From positions 178,773-242,772 of the forward strand of contig CAKTQV010000003.1 in NCBI GenBank assembly GCA_934597255.1: DNA of 64,000 nt, read 5' to 3'. The position numbers and the translations under genes are program-made. The stretch is from an uncultured Oscillospiraceae bacterium (GTDB lineage Bacteria > Bacillota > Clostridia > Oscillospirales > Oscillospiraceae). The notes beneath the pieces were generated by a model. It made no database searches. It had not been told where the DNA came from and worked only from the letters and a program-made list of their open reading frames with translations. Positions 52,780 to 62,492 of the stretch are shown here, in pieces. The stretch's first letter is position 1. The number at the start of each line of letters is the position of its first letter.

Positions 52780-53940
52780 ATGAGCGACTTATTCACAAAA
52801 CAGCTCCATATTCTCGACAGCGCCACGGGCACGCGCCTGCAGGCGCTGGGCATGCCGGCAAACGCCTGCACGCCGGACTGGGTGCTTCGGAATCCGGAGG
52901 CGTTTCTGTCCATCCGGCGCGGCGATATCGCCGCCGGGAGCGACATGATCTACGCGCCCACCTTCGGCGCGTCGGCGCCGGATCTGAAAAAGCACGGCGT
53001 TTCCGTCGGCGTGCGGGACATGAACATCCGGCTGGTCGAGCTGGCAAAGGAAGCCGCGGACGGCCGTCCTGTCGGCGGCAATCTCTCCCCTACCGGCCTT
53101 CAGGTCTTTCCCGCCGGCATGACGAGCTTTGACGCGCTCGTGGATATCTTTGCCGAGCAGGCCGCCGCTCAGGAGGAGGCCGGCGTGGACTTTTTCGCCA
53201 TTGAGACGCAGATGTCGCTGGCCGAGTGCCGCGCCGCCGTCACGGCGGTCAGAAGCGTGTCGGAAAAGCCCATTCTCTGCTCCTTTTCCGTGACAGACGC
53301 CTCCCGCAGCCTGTTCGGCGAGGACATGACGTCCGTTCTGATGTGTCTGCAGGACATGGGCGTGAGCGCCTTCGGGATCAACTGCTGCGGCAATCTGGGG
53401 CTTATATCGCGCCTTCTGGCGAAGCTGCGGCGCTACGCCTCCATCCCCCTGATGGCCAAGCCCAACGCCGGCACGCCCTCGCTGCGCGGCGGACAGCTGC
53501 ATTACAGCCTCAGCGCGGCCAAGATGGCCGCCTATGTTCCCCGCTTCATCGCCTCCGGCGCGCGGCTGCTCGGCGGCTGCTGCGGGACCGGCCCGGAGTT
53601 CATCGCCGCCATCCGCGCCGTCACGGAGCTGGTCGAAGCGCCGGAATTCACGCCGGTGCAGACGCCGGCCCTCGCCGCCTCTCCTTACCGCACGGTCGAG
53701 CTTACGCCGCGCATGAAGATGGAGGAGCTGGAGATCGACGACGACATTGTGGAAAACGCCGCCGTGGCCGAGGCCACCGGCGCCAAGCTTCTGAATGTGG
53801 AGATCCGGGACGAGATGGATCTGGACACGCTCAACGAAGCGCAGATCGCCCTCCGCCTCCCGCTGGCCATCCGCTGTTCGGACGGGGAGCTGCTGCGGCG
53901 CTTTCTTCGTCTGTACAACGGAAAGCCGGTCGTTTTATAG
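52780..53940 (+). CDS. Homocysteine S-methyltransferase family protein with short C-terminal extension
   Basis: A 386-residue zinc-dependent methyltransferase module like the N-terminal part of MetH. It starts with LDSATGTRLQALGMP, and the zinc cysteines lie in FGINCCGNLG near residue 204 and LGGCCGTGPEF near residue 270. After residue 300 there is a 90-residue extension ending in PLAIRCSDGELLRRF...GKPVVL, which resembles the start of a pterin-binding methyltransferase domain but stops there. The methyl donor is unknown. I start at the ATG preceded by AAAGGTGA. Confidence 0.87.
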   Translation: MSDLFTKQLHILDSATGTRLQALGMPANACTPDWVLRNPEAFLSIRRGDIAAGSDMIYAPTFGASAPDLKKHGVSVGVRDMNIRLVELAKEAADGRPVGGNLSPTGLQVFPAGMTSFDALVDIFAEQAAAQEEAGVDFFAIETQMSLAECRAAVTAVRSVSEKPILCSFSVTDASRSLFGEDMTSVLMCLQDMGVSAFGINCCGNLGLISRLLAKLRRYASIPLMAKPNAGTPSLRGGQLHYSLSAAKMAAYVPRFIASGARLLGGCCGTGPEFIAAIRAVTELVEAPEFTPVQTPALAASPYRTVELTPRMKMEELEIDDDIVENAAVAEATGAKLLNVEIRDEMDLDTLNEAQIALRLPLAIRCSDGELLRRFLRLYNGKPVVL

Positions 53941-53948
53941 TCCTTTCG

Positions 53949-53979
53949 CCCGCGCAGGCTTTGCCTGTGCGGGATTTTT
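53949..53979 (+). terminator. Terminator after the homocysteine methyltransferase gene
   Basis: CCCGCGCAGGC/GCCTGTGCGGG stem (one G-T pair), 3-base loop, then ATTTTTC. Confidence 0.85.
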
Positions 53980-54321
53980 CTTTGTCCCCTCTACGAGTTC
54001 ATTTTCTAAAAATATGTCTCCGTGATGTACACACTTTCTACTCGTATAAACGTGGACTTCTAATTTATCTCCGTCCGTCATGAATGAAATTTCGCACTCC
54101 GTTTATATGCTTTCATCCTTGTTTTTGGTCTGCCGCCGCGTGGTTGGGGTTTTCATGCCTGTTTTATTACCGATTTAGGTTTTTCTTTCTCTGAACCTGG
54201 ACGCATTGTGCCGGATTTGTAAATTTTATGTGAATAATTGAAATGTTTTGGCGTTTTTGATGATTTTTTGCATTTTAATAAAAATTTCATAGAAAAAACC
54301 CTGAGTTTACAAATTCTTGCA
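53980..54321. other. AT-rich non-coding region upstream of the AbrB-type gene
   Basis: About 340 bases with no supported gene, much richer in A and T than anything around it, with several T runs. It may hold regulator sites for the transition-state regulator gene that follows; no clear repeat or RNA fold was found. Confidence 0.6.
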
Positions 54322-54350
54322 TTGACATTTTTTTATCCCCGCTGTAATAT
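54322..54350 (+). promoter_or_regulatory. Strong SigA promoter of the AbrB-type gene
   Basis: TTGACA (54322-54327), 17 bases, TAATAT (54345-54350), 36 bases before the ATG. Confidence 0.88.
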
Positions 54351-54385
54351 CATATCGTTAAACGTAAAAAGAGAAAGGGATCACT

Positions 54386-54631
54386 ATGAAATCAACCGGA
54401 ATTGTGCGCAAGGTTGACGAGCTGGGCCGCATCGTCATCCCCATCGAACTGCGCCGGACGCTTGATATCGCGGAGCGCGATCCTCTGGAGATTTTCGTCT
54501 CCGAGGACACGATCATGCTCAAGAAGTTTCACACTTCCTGCATCTTCTGTGACAGCGTGAAGGATATCATCAGCTACAAGGGCAAGAACATCTGCACGGC
54601 CTGCATCGCGGATCTGGAGAAAAACATCTGA
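54386..54631 (+). CDS. AbrB-family transition-state regulator with C-terminal zinc-knuckle-like cysteines
   Basis: An 81-residue DNA-binding regulator. Residues 1-48 are an AbrB swapped-hairpin domain (MKSTGIVRKVDELGRIVIP, then ELRRTLDIAERDPLEIFV), almost identical to Bacillus AbrB/Abh at the N-terminus. The C-terminal part differs: CIFC and CTAC pairs around residues 52-55 and 72-75 could bind a metal. AbrB-type proteins repress stationary-phase and sporulation genes in Bacillus; a similar role here is inference. Strong own promoter, AGAAAGGGA ribosome site and terminator. Confidence 0.93.
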   Translation: MKSTGIVRKVDELGRIVIPIELRRTLDIAERDPLEIFVSEDTIMLKKFHTSCIFCDSVKDIISYKGKNICTACIADLEKNI

Positions 54632-54635
54632 GAGA

Positions 54636-54665
54636 AAACTGCCGGATTACATTCCGGCAGTTTTT
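54636..54665 (+). terminator. Terminator of the AbrB-type gene
   Basis: AAACTGCCGGA/TCCGGCAGTTT, 6-base loop, then further T. Confidence 0.88.
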
Positions 54666-54679
54666 ATTGTCTTTAGCCA

Positions 54680-54717
54680 AAAATGATTAAGGGGATCGTC
54701 CGATGGACGATCCCCTT
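54680..54717 (-). terminator. Terminator of the ribosomal protein operon after rplQ
   Basis: A perfect 13-bp stem AAGGGGATCGTCC with its complement and a 3-base loop (54689-54717); on the minus strand the tail is AATCATTTTTGG, on the plus strand TGATTTTA, so it may work both ways. Confidence 0.8.
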
Positions 54718-54735
54718 TGATTTTATCGCGTTTGA

Positions 54736-55077
54736 TCAGACCAGCTCGATGACTGCCATCTCCGCGGCGTCGCCGCGGCGGGGCGCCGTGCGGGTAATGC
54801 GGGTGTAGCCGCCGTTGCGGTCGGCATACTTCGGCGCAATCTCATCGAACAGCTTCTTGGCCACATCCTCGTTGGTGATGAAGCGCAGAGCCAGACGGTA
54901 GTTGGCAAGGCCCTTCTTCTTCCCCAGCGTGATCATCTTCTCGGCCAGAGGACGAATCTCCTTGGCGCGGGTCACGGTGGTCTCCATGCGGCCGGTCTTC
55001 AGAAAGTCAGTGACCTGCTGGCGCAGCATGGCCATACGGGCGGCCGTCGGCTTGCCGAGCTTGCGTGTTCCGGGCAT
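54736..55077 (-). CDS. rplQ: 50S ribosomal protein L17
   Basis: A 113-residue L17, last gene of the alpha operon. [20 protein letters not shown] and [20 protein letters not shown] are typical, and the C-terminus ends AEMAVIELV. It follows rpoA by 25 bases, the normal order. Confidence 0.97.
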   Translation of the reverse strand: MPGTRKLGKPTAARMAMLRQQVTDFLKTGRMETTVTRAKEIRPLAEKMITLGKKKGLANYRLALRFITNEDVAKKLFDEIAPKYADRNGGYTRITRTAPRRGDAAEMAVIELV

Positions 55078-55102
55078 TTTCGTTTACCTCCAAAAGTGAG
55101 TG

Positions 55103-56056
55103 TTACTTGGATTCTTCTTCGCTGGCCAGGCTCAGGCCCATCATCGCCAGCTTCTGCATGACTTCCTCAAGGGACTTGCGTCCCAGGTTGCGAACCTTGA
55201 TCATCTCTTCCTGCGTCTTGGACACAAGGTCCTCCACAGTGTTGATGTTGGCCCGCTTGAGGCAGTTGAAGCTGCGCACCGACAGATCCAGTTCCTCAAT
55301 GGTCATCTCCAGGATCTTGTCGCGCTGCGTGACCTTCTTCTCGACCACGGTGGAATCCGTCCCGATGCTCTGGGACAGATCCGTGAACAGCGTGAAGTGG
55401 TCGCACAGGATCTTCGCGCCGAGCGACACGGCATCGCGCGGTGTGATGGTGCGGTCCGTCCAGACCTCGATGGTCAGCTTGTCATAGTCCGTGCGGTTGC
55501 CGACGCGGGTGTTCTCCACCGCGTAGTTGACCTTGAGCACGGGCGTGTAAATCGAATCGACGGGGATGACTCCAGCCACGGTCTGCGCGGGCTTGTTTTT
55601 CTCCGCGACCACATAGCCCCGGCCATGGGAGAAGGTCAGCTCCATGGAGAGCGTGGCCTCCGGGCCGAGCGTGGCGATGTGCAGATCGGGGTTGAGGACC
55701 TCCACCTCAGAATCCGCCTTGATATCACCGGCCGTCACTTCGCACTCGCCGGCAGCCTCGATATAAACGGTCTTGGCTGTCTCGCTGTGCAGACGGGCGA
55801 TGATGCTCTTGACGTTGAGCACGATCTCCGTAACGTCTTCCTTGACGCCCGGGATCGTAGAGAACTCATGCTGGATGCCGGCGATCTTGATGGTCGTGAC
55901 CGCGGTGCCGGGAAGCGAGCTGAGCAGCACGCGGCGCAGGGAGTTTCCAAGCGTTGTGCCATAGCCTCTTTCCAGGGGCTCGACGACAAACTTGCCGTAG
56001 CTTTCGTCGTTGGGATTCTCGATGCACTCGATGCGCGGCTTCTCGATCTCTATCAT
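55103..56056 (-). CDS. rpoA: DNA-directed RNA polymerase alpha subunit
   Basis: A 317-residue alpha subunit. The N-terminal assembly domain has [28 protein letters not shown] near residue 24 (read in parts), and the C-terminal domain has [22 protein letters not shown] near residue 250, which contacts UP elements and activators. Full family length. Confidence 0.98.
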   Translation of the reverse strand: MIEIEKPRIECIENPNDESYGKFVVEPLERGYGTTLGNSLRRVLLSSLPGTAVTTIKIAGIQHEFSTIPGVKEDVTEIVLNVKSIIARLHSETAKTVYIEAAGECEVTAGDIKADSEVEVLNPDLHIATLGPEATLSMELTFSHGRGYVVAEKNKPAQTVAGVIPVDSIYTPVLKVNYAVENTRVGNRTDYDKLTIEVWTDRTITPRDAVSLGAKILCDHFTLFTDLSQSIGTDSTVVEKKVTQRDKILEMTIEELDLSVRSFNCLKRANINTVEDLVSKTQEEMIKVRNLGRKSLEEVMQKLAMMGLSLASEEESK

Positions 56057-56131
56057 GAATTCATACCCTCCTTTTCAGTGTGCGCCGTAAGGCGCCATTG
56101 CGGTTTTGCAGCTTTCCAATTGAGGGCTATA

Positions 56132-56758
56132 TTACTTAGAATACAACTCGACGATCAGGTGCTCCTCGATGGGCAAATCAATGTCTTCCTTCGCAGGAGT
56201 GCCGGTCACTCTGGCAAGCATGTTGGCCGCGTCATACTCCAGCCACTTCGGCGGCTGGCGGGAGGAGTTGGCATCCACATTGGCCTTGAGCTTCTCAAGG
56301 TCACGGCTGGAGGTCTTCACGCCAATGACCATGCCGGGCTTGACAAGGAAGCTCGGAATGTTGACCTTGCGGCCGTTGACGGTGAAGTGGCCGTGGTTGA
56401 TGAGCTGGCGCGCCTCGGCGCGGCTCATCGCAAAGCCCAGACGATAGACGGTGTTGTCCAGACGGGACTCCAGGATGGCGAGCAGGTTCTCGCCGGCCTG
56501 GCCGGGACGGCGGGAAGCCAGATCAAAGTAGCTGCGGAACTGGCTTTCCAGAACGCCGTAGTAGCGCTTGGCTTTCTGCTTCTCACGCAGCTGCAGACCG
56601 TATTCAGAGGTCTTGCTGCGGCCCTGGCCGTGCATTCCGGGAGGATACGCACGGTTGACCATGGCGCACTTTTCGGTATAGCATCTGTCGCCCTTGAGGA
56701 AGAGCTTCTGGTTCTCCCGGCGGCACAGGCGGCAAACCGCTTCAGTATATCTAGCCAT
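56132..56758 (-). CDS. rpsD: 30S ribosomal protein S4
   Basis: A 208-residue S4, a 16S rRNA assembly starter. [20 protein letters not shown] with a second CYTEKC pair marks the four-cysteine zinc form. The S4 domain [20 protein letters not shown] lies near residue 93. It sits between rpsK and rpoA. Confidence 0.98.
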   Translation of the reverse strand: MARYTEAVCRLCRRENQKLFLKGDRCYTEKCAMVNRAYPPGMHGQGRSKTSEYGLQLREKQKAKRYYGVLESQFRSYFDLASRRPGQAGENLLAILESRLDNTVYRLGFAMSRAEARQLINHGHFTVNGRKVNIPSFLVKPGMVIGVKTSSRDLEKLKANVDANSSRQPPKWLEYDAANMLARVTGTPAKEDIDLPIEEHLIVELYSK

Positions 56759-56775
56759 TTATCTTTCCTCCTTAC

Positions 56776-57171
56776 TCAGACGCGACGACGCTTGGGCGGA
56801 CGGCATCCGTTGTGGGGGATGGGCGTGACGTCCTTGATCATCGTGACTTCCAGACCCACGGTCTGCAGGGCGCGGATGGCCGCTTCACGGCCGCTGCCGG
56901 GGCCCTTGACAAAGACCTCGACGGTCTTCAGACCATGCTCCATCGCGGCGCGCGCAGCGGTCTCAGCCGCGGTCTGCGCAGCAAACGGAGTGGACTTGCG
57001 GCTGCCGCGGAAGCCCATGCCGCCGGCGGAAGCCCAGGAAAGAGCGTTGCCGTTGGTGTCGGTGATGGTGACCATGGTGTTGTTGAAGGAAGAGCTGATA
57101 TGAACCTGGCCCTTCTCGATGTTCTTCCGCTCTCTGCGGCGGGTTCTGACCTTTTTCTTAGGCGCTGCCAT
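56776..57171 (-). CDS. rpsK: 30S ribosomal protein S11
   Basis: A 131-residue S11 with [20 protein letters not shown] near residue 24, [15 protein letters not shown] near residue 88 and the C-terminal [15 protein letters not shown]. Standard place between rpsM and rpsD. Confidence 0.98.
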   Translation of the reverse strand: MAAPKKKVRTRRRERKNIEKGQVHISSSFNNTMVTITDTNGNALSWASAGGMGFRGSRKSTPFAAQTAAETAARAAMEHGLKTVEVFVKGPGSGREAAIRALQTVGLEVTMIKDVTPIPHNGCRPPKRRRV

Positions 57172-57187
57172 TTATCTCTTCCCTCCC

Positions 57188-57556
57188 TTACTTCTTCTTG
57201 TTGGCGATCGTGCGCTTCGGGCCCTTGCGGGTGCGCGCGTTCGTCTTGGTGCGCTGGCCGCGGACGGGCAGGCCGCGGCGGTGACGCATGCCGCGGTAGG
57301 AGCCGATCTCGGTCAGGCGCTTGATGTCAAGCGCGTTGGAACGGCGAAGGTCGCCCTCCACCATGTAATGCTTGTCAATGCACTCGCGGATCAGCGCTTC
57401 CTCAGCGTCCGTAAGATCCTTGACGCGGGTATCGGGGTTGATACCGGTCTGCTCGAGTATCTTTTTTGCGGATGTCCTGCCGATGCCGTAAATATAGGTA
57501 AGACCTATCTCGATACGCTTATCCTTGGGCAGGTCAACGCCGGCGATTCGTGCCAT
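57188..57556 (-). CDS. rpsM: 30S ribosomal protein S13
   Basis: A 122-residue S13 starting [20 protein letters not shown], with [18 protein letters not shown] near residue 86. I use the ATG at 57556, the conserved MARIAG start, rather than the in-frame codon three earlier. Confidence 0.97.
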   Translation of the reverse strand: MARIAGVDLPKDKRIEIGLTYIYGIGRTSAKKILEQTGINPDTRVKDLTDAEEALIRECIDKHYMVEGDLRRSNALDIKRLTEIGSYRGMRHRRGLPVRGQRTKTNARTRKGPKRTIANKKK

Positions 57557-57594
57557 CTTTCGCAATCAATCCTTTCGTTTCAAAGATAGACAAT

Positions 57595-57708
57595 TCAACC
57601 TTGTCTCTGCTTATGCTTCGGGTTGGGGCAAATGACCATGACCCGGCCATGGCGCTTGATGACCTTGCACTTTTCGCACATGGGCTTTACGCTGGGTCTG
57701 ACTTTCAT
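57595..57708 (-). CDS. rpmJ: 50S ribosomal protein L36
   Basis: A 37-residue L36 read from the ATG at 57708: [19 protein letters not shown], then [22 protein letters not shown], a later Cys and His are the zinc-binding form. AAGGAGG precedes it. It lies between infA and rpsM as usual. Confidence 0.97.
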   Translation of the reverse strand: MKVRPSVKPMCEKCKVIKRHGRVMVICPNPKHKQRQG

Positions 57709-57752
57709 TTTAAAGCCTCCTTAACTATTGCTTCGGTATTAACGGTTTTTGG

Positions 57753-57971
57753 TTACTTCGTCCGCCAGGTAATGCGGCCGCGGGTAAGATCATAGGGCGA
57801 CATCTGCACCGTGACCTTATCCCCCGGAAGGATACGGATGAAATTCATCCGCAGCTTGCCGGAAATGTGGGCCAGGATCGTGTGTCCACCGCCGATGTCC
57901 ACCTGGAACATCGTGTTGGGCAGGGATTCGATCACCGTACCCTCCAGCTCGATAACGTCATCTTTAGCCAA
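57753..57971 (-). CDS. infA: Translation initiation factor IF-1
   Basis: A 72-residue IF-1: [44 protein letters not shown] (in two parts), ending [13 protein letters not shown]. Overlaps the upstream KOW gene by 8 bases. Confidence 0.98.
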   Translation of the reverse strand: MAKDDVIELEGTVIESLPNTMFQVDIGGGHTILAHISGKLRMNFIRILPGDKVTVQMSPYDLTRGRITWRTK

Positions 57972-58230
57972 GTTGGTCTCCCTTCTTTCGGGCGGCCTCG
58001 GCCGCCTGTGCCAATGTCGTTCGGATTTGCTTGTCCGTGGCCGGCGCCTCGCTCACGCGAGCGATCCGGCGCACATGCCTGGGGCCTTTCTGCTTGGGGG
58101 CCTCGAGCTTTTTCAGCCTGCCGTCGGCAAGCAGAAGCCGCCCGTTTTCCTCCCCGACGACCTGATACAGCCGTCCCCTGTCGTGTCCCGCAAGGGACTC
58201 GACCACGTCATAAGGCGCGGGTGCGGTCAT
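57964..58230 (-). CDS. KOW domain RNA-binding protein (L14e/L6e/L27e-like)
   Basis: An 88-residue protein with an N-terminal KOW motif ([20 protein letters not shown]) and [22 protein letters not shown], followed by a charged tail. Firmicutes commonly carry this gene between map and infA; it is a presumed ribosome- or RNA-binding factor. It overlaps map by 4 bases and infA by 8. Confidence 0.9.
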   Translation of the reverse strand: MTAPAPYDVVESLAGHDRGRLYQVVGEENGRLLLADGRLKKLEAPKQKGPRHVRRIARVSEAPATDKQIRTTLAQAAEAARKKGDQLG

Positions 58231-58991
58231 ATCCGATCCTCCGTGAAGGTAAGGATCTCGGGGTCACCGTTCGTGATGGCAATGGTGTTTTCGTAGTGGG
58301 CGGCGAGCTTCCGGTCGGCGGTCGTGACCGTCCAGCCGTTTTTCAGCGTCTTTACCTCCCACGTTCCCACCGCTACCATCGGCTCGACCGCAATGGTCAT
58401 GCCGGGAACGAGTCTGGGGCCCCTTCCGGCCGGTCCGAAATTCGGAACCTCCGGCGCTTCGTGCATCACGGTCCCGACGCCATGTCCCACGTATTCGCGG
58501 ATCACGGAAAAGCCATTCGCTTCAACGTATTCCTGCACCGCGTGGGATATGTCGCCGATGCGGTAACCTGCACGGGCGAATTTCATCCCCTCATAAAAGC
58601 TCTGCCGCGTTACCTCGACGAGGCGCCTGGCCTCCTCGCTGCAGTCGCCGACCAGATAGGTCGCCGCGCAGTCGCCGACATAGCCGTCATAGGTCGCCCC
58701 CACATCCACGCTGACGATGTCGCCTTCATGGATGACCCGGGAGCCGGGGATGCCGTGAATCACTTCTTCGTTAATGGAAATGCACACGCTTGCGGGAAAG
58801 CCCCCATATCCTTTGAAGGTGGGAACAGCGCCGCATTTCCGAATGAAGCGTTCGATCTCCTTGTCTATCTGAGCTGTGGTCACGCCCGGCGCTACCAGAT
58901 CCCGTGCCAGAGCACGGGCAGCCGCGGTAATTCTTCCCGCCTTGCGCATCCGCTCGATTTCCCGCGGGGATTTGATGACGATTGAACTCAT
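58227..58991 (-). CDS. map: Methionine aminopeptidase, type I
   Basis: Removes the initiator methionine from nascent proteins. The 254-residue enzyme has the metal ligands in VDVGATYDGYVGDCA near residue 92, GHGVGTVMHEAPEVPN near residue 165 and AVEPMV, ending ENTIAITNGDPEILT. The ATG overlaps the adk stop (ATGA); the longer in-frame start would enter adk. Confidence 0.97.
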   Translation of the reverse strand: MSSIVIKSPREIERMRKAGRITAAARALARDLVAPGVTTAQIDKEIERFIRKCGAVPTFKGYGGFPASVCISINEEVIHGIPGSRVIHEGDIVSVDVGATYDGYVGDCAATYLVGDCSEEARRLVEVTRQSFYEGMKFARAGYRIGDISHAVQEYVEANGFSVIREYVGHGVGTVMHEAPEVPNFGPAGRGPRLVPGMTIAVEPMVAVGTWEVKTLKNGWTVTTADRKLAAHYENTIAITNGDPEILTFTEDRI

Positions 58992-59620
58992 ATCCCCAGT
59001 GCCTTGCATATCTCCGCCGTGGTCGCCTCAATGCTGGGCTGATTCATCACGGTTTTGAGCTTTCCGCGTTCCCGATAGAACGCAATGAGGGGTTCGGTCT
59101 GGCTGTGGTAGGTCTCCAGGCGCGCGCGCACGGTTTCGGGGGCGTCGTCCTTGCGGATCGTCAGCTCGCCGCCGCAGGCGTCGCATATGCCTTCGACCTT
59201 CGAGGGAGCGTTGACGACGTGGTAGCTCGCGCCGCAGGCCACGCAGGTGCGCCGGCCGGACATGCGCTCGATGATCACTTCGTCCTCGACCTCAAGATCC
59301 ACCGCCCAATCAATGTCCACGCCCTGCTGCTCCATGGCCTCTGCCTGAGGGATCGTGCGGGGCACGCCGTCCAGGATATAGCCGTTGGCGCATTCGGGCG
59401 CACCCAGCGCGTCCGCCAGGATGCCGATGATGACCTCATCGGGGACCAGCGCGCCCGCGTCCATGAAGGACTTCGCCTTCAGGCCGGTGGGCGTGCCGGC
59501 CTTGACGGCCGCGCGCAGGATGTTGCCGGTGGAGATGGTGGGGATCCCGAGCTTTTTGGCCAGGATCTCCGCCTGTGTGCCTTTTCCGGCGCCGGGGGCG
59601 CCGAGCATGATAAGCTTCAT
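58988..59620 (-). CDS. adk: Adenylate kinase
   Basis: A 210-residue adenylate kinase interconverting ATP, ADP and AMP. The P-loop GAPGAGKGTQ is at residues 7-16, and the LID domain has CVACGASYH and ICDACGGEL, a four-cysteine zinc site of Gram-positive type. Placed between secY and map as usual. Confidence 0.98.
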   Translation of the reverse strand: MKLIMLGAPGAGKGTQAEILAKKLGIPTISTGNILRAAVKAGTPTGLKAKSFMDAGALVPDEVIIGILADALGAPECANGYILDGVPRTIPQAEAMEQQGVDIDWAVDLEVEDEVIIERMSGRRTCVACGASYHVVNAPSKVEGICDACGGELTIRKDDAPETVRARLETYHSQTEPLIAFYRERGKLKTVMNQPSIEATTAEICKALGI

Positions 59621-59635
59621 GGCACGTTACCTCTC

Positions 59636-60919
59636 TTATTCAAGGAAGCCCTTGTAGTGGCGCATCAGCATCTGGCTTTCCAGCGCCTGGACCGTCTCAA
59701 GCGCAACGCCCACCACGATGATGATGGAGGTGCCGCCGAGAGACAGGCCCACCTTCTGCGCCACATTGGAGTAGATGCTCACAATGTAGGGAACAGCGGC
59801 GATGATGCACAGATAGATGCTGCCGAAGAGGGTGATCTTGTTGAGGACCTTCTGGATATACTCGCTGGTCGGCTTGCCGGGGCGATAGCCGGGGATGAAG
59901 CCGCCGTTTTTGCGAAGGTTGTTGGATATCTCGATGGGGTTGAACTGGATCGTGGAGTAGAAATAGCCGAAGAACACGATCAGCAGCGCATAGAAGATGA
60001 CATAGGTCCAGGTGTTGGTCTTCTGAACATAGGTCCAGAACGTTCCGCCCCAGCCGGCCAACTGCGCCACGGTGGCGGGCAGGCTTGCGATAGACTGGGC
60101 GAAGATGACGGGCATAACGCCGGACATGTTCACCTTCATGGGCAGATGCGTGGACTGGCCGCCGTACATCTTCCGGCCGACGACGCGCTTGGAATATTGG
60201 ACCGGGATACGGCGCTCCGCGTTCGAGACGAACACGATCAGCACGATCATGAGAACGGCGCCGATCAGCTCGAGCACAACCGCCCACCAGGCCAGGCTGC
60301 CGCCCGCGACGTTGGAGATGCTGGAGAAGACGGACTGGGGGAAGCGGCTGACGATGCTGGCAAAGAGGATGATGGAAATACCGTTGCCGATGCCGAACTC
60401 CGTGATCTGCTCGCCCAGCCACATGATCAGCGCGGAGCCGGAGGTGAAGGTCATGATGATGACGATCGCCGCCCAGACGCCGCTGCCGTCGGTGGTAAGC
60501 AGTCCGTTATTCTTGATGAGGATATAGTAGGCAAAGCCCTGCAGCAGACCGATCGCCACGGTCGCGTAGCGGGTGATGGAGGCGATCTTCTTGCGGCCTT
60601 CCTCGCCCTCGTCTTTGCTCATGCGCTCCAGCGCGGGGATGGCCACGCACAGAAGCTGGATGATGATGGATGCGTTGATGTAGGGCTGGATGGACAGCGC
60701 AAAAATCGTTGCAGAGGAGAATGCGCCGCCGGACATGACGTTGTACAGGCCAAGGACGGTGTTCTCCAGACTGGTGAAGTACTGCTGGAGGTACTGGACG
60801 TTGACATAGGGCACCGGCACAGCGTTGCCGACACGGTACAGCAGGACAACGAAAAGCGTGAAGACGATCTTCTTGCGGATCTCCTCTATCTTCCAGGCAT
60901 TTGCAAACGTCTTAAACAC
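59636..60919 (-). CDS. secY: Protein translocase subunit SecY
   Basis: The 427-residue ten-helix core of the Sec translocon. YRVGNAVPVPYVN near residue 30, MSGGAFSSATIFALSIQPYINASII near residue 63 (plug region, read in parts) and PGYRPGKPTSEYIQKVL near residue 320 are diagnostic. Two bases separate it from rplO. Confidence 0.98.
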   Translation of the reverse strand: MFKTFANAWKIEEIRKKIVFTLFVVLLYRVGNAVPVPYVNVQYLQQYFTSLENTVLGLYNVMSGGAFSSATIFALSIQPYINASIIIQLLCVAIPALERMSKDEGEEGRKKIASITRYATVAIGLLQGFAYYILIKNNGLLTTDGSGVWAAIVIIMTFTSGSALIMWLGEQITEFGIGNGISIILFASIVSRFPQSVFSSISNVAGGSLAWWAVVLELIGAVLMIVLIVFVSNAERRIPVQYSKRVVGRKMYGGQSTHLPMKVNMSGVMPVIFAQSIASLPATVAQLAGWGGTFWTYVQKTNTWTYVIFYALLIVFFGYFYSTIQFNPIEISNNLRKNGGFIPGYRPGKPTSEYIQKVLNKITLFGSIYLCIIAAVPYIVSIYSNVAQKVGLSLGGTSIIIVVGVALETVQALESQMLMRHYKGFLE

Positions 60920-60920
60920 C

Positions 60921-61361
60921 TTACACCACCTCGGCCTTTCCGCCGGCGGCCTCTATCTTCTCTTTGGCCGTGGCAGAAAAAGCCTTGGCACGGACAGTCA
61001 GCTTCTTGGTCAGCTCGCCCTCGCCGAGAATCTTCACGCCGTAGGTGCACTTGGACAGAACGCCGCAGTCGAGCAGCGCCTGCGCATCGACCTCGGCGCC
61101 GTTTTCAAAGCGCTCGAGAGCAGACACATTGACCGATTCCAGCCGCTTGGCAAAGATGTTGTGGAAGCCGCGCTTGGGGATGCGGCGCGCCAGAGGCATC
61201 TGGCCGCCTTCGAAACCGACGCGGACGCCGCCGCCGGAGCGGGCCTTCTGGCCCTTATGGCCGCGGCCGGCCGTTTTGCCGTTGCCGGTGGCATAGCCGC
61301 GGCCCTTGCGCTTGGCCACGTGCGTGCTGCCGGGAGCGGGAGTAAGATTGTGAAGTTCCAT
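60921..61361 (-). CDS. rplO: 50S ribosomal protein L15
   Basis: A 146-residue L15: [46 protein letters not shown] (in parts) and RIPKRGFHN. Between rpmD and secY. Confidence 0.98.
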   Translation of the reverse strand: MELHNLTPAPGSTHVAKRKGRGYATGNGKTAGRGHKGQKARSGGGVRVGFEGGQMPLARRIPKRGFHNIFAKRLESVNVSALERFENGAEVDAQALLDCGVLSKCTYGVKILGEGELTKKLTVRAKAFSATAKEKIEAAGGKAEVV

Positions 61362-61373
61362 GGTTTCCCCTCC

Positions 61374-61556
61374 TTATTCTTCGCTGACCTTGACAAGGTA
61401 GCCAATCTGGGCGATCTTGCCGCGGGTCTGGGGATTGTCGGGCTGCACGGTGGTCTGGCCGATCTTGTGCAGGCCGAGGGAAGCGGCGGTCGCGATGTGC
61501 TTGTCGTGACGGCCGTTAAGGCTCTTGACGAGCTCGATCTTGAGTTTCTTTTCCAT
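61374..61556 (-). CDS. rpmD: 50S ribosomal protein L30
   Basis: A 60-residue L30 (KLKIELVKSLNGRHDKHIAT, then LGLHKIGQTTVQPDNPQTRG). Normal position between rpsE and rplO. Confidence 0.97.
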   Translation of the reverse strand: MEKKLKIELVKSLNGRHDKHIATAASLGLHKIGQTTVQPDNPQTRGKIAQIGYLVKVSEE

Positions 61557-61568
61557 CGTCGCGCCTCC

Positions 61569-62099
61569 TTACAGCTCGGAAACGTCTTTGCCGCGCATGG
61601 CCGCGACCTGCTGCGCGTTGCGCAGGCTGGTCAGACCCTGCATCGTAGCGGCGACGACGTTCTGGGGGTTGTTCGAGCGCAGGCACTTGGCGCGGATATC
61701 GCTGATGCCGGCGGCCTCGACCACGGCGCGGACGGCGGAGCCGGCGATAACGCCGGTACCGGGGGCGGCGGGCTTGAGCAGCACGCGGCCGGCGCCGAAC
61801 TCACCGATGACCTCGTGGGGAATGGTGGTTCCCTGAAGCGTGATGGTGACGATGTTCTTCTTCGCGTCCTCAAGGCTCTTGCGGATGGCCTCGGAGACCT
61901 CGTTGGCCTTGCCCAGACCGTAACCGACGCGGCCCTTGCCGTCGCCGACGACGCTCAGCACCGCGAAGCGCATGATGCGGCCGCCCTTGACGGTCTTGGC
62001 GACACGGTTGATGGAAACTACTTTTTCGGTGAATTCCTGGGGCTCTTCGTCCCTGCGGCCGCGTCCACGGCGGTCGTTGCGATCGTTCTGATATGCCAT
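61569..62099 (-). CDS. rpsE: 30S ribosomal protein S5
   Basis: A 176-residue S5. After a charged N-terminus it has [37 protein letters not shown] and [20 protein letters not shown], the conserved S5 blocks. Confidence 0.98.
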   Translation of the reverse strand: MAYQNDRNDRRGRGRRDEEPQEFTEKVVSINRVAKTVKGGRIMRFAVLSVVGDGKGRVGYGLGKANEVSEAIRKSLEDAKKNIVTITLQGTTIPHEVIGEFGAGRVLLKPAAPGTGVIAGSAVRAVVEAAGISDIRAKCLRSNNPQNVVAATMQGLTSLRNAQQVAAMRGKDVSEL

Positions 62100-62119
62100 A
62101 ATTTCGTTTCCTCCTCCCG

Positions 62120-62479
62120 TCAGAATTTCAGGCCGCCCTCACGGGCGCCCTCGGCCAGAGACTGCACGCGGCCGTGATACACATAACCGCCGCGGTCAAA
62201 GACCACGTTCTCAATGCCGGCGGCGATCGCGCGCTCGGCAATCAGCTTGCCGACCTTTTCGGCGGCTTCCTTATTCGAGCCAAGGCCCTCGAAATCCTTC
62301 TCATTGGAAGCGGCGGCGGCAAGCGTCTTGCCCGCCACGTCGTCGATGACCTGTGCATAAATGTGCTTTTCGCTGCGGAAAACGCACAGACGCGGACGCT
62401 CGGGTGTGCCGGAGATCTTCCCGCGGATCCGGTTGTGACGTCTGTCACGCTTCGCTCTCGTATCGGGTCTAGAAACCAT
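62120..62479 (-). CDS. rplR: 50S ribosomal protein L18
   Basis: A 119-residue 5S rRNA-binding L18: [39 protein letters not shown] and the C-terminal [20 protein letters not shown]. Confidence 0.98.
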   Translation of the reverse strand: MVSRPDTRAKRDRRHNRIRGKISGTPERPRLCVFRSEKHIYAQVIDDVAGKTLAAAASNEKDFEGLGSNKEAAEKVGKLIAERAIAAGIENVVFDRGGYVYHGRVQSLAEGAREGGLKF

Positions 62480-62492
62480 TGGTCACACCTCC

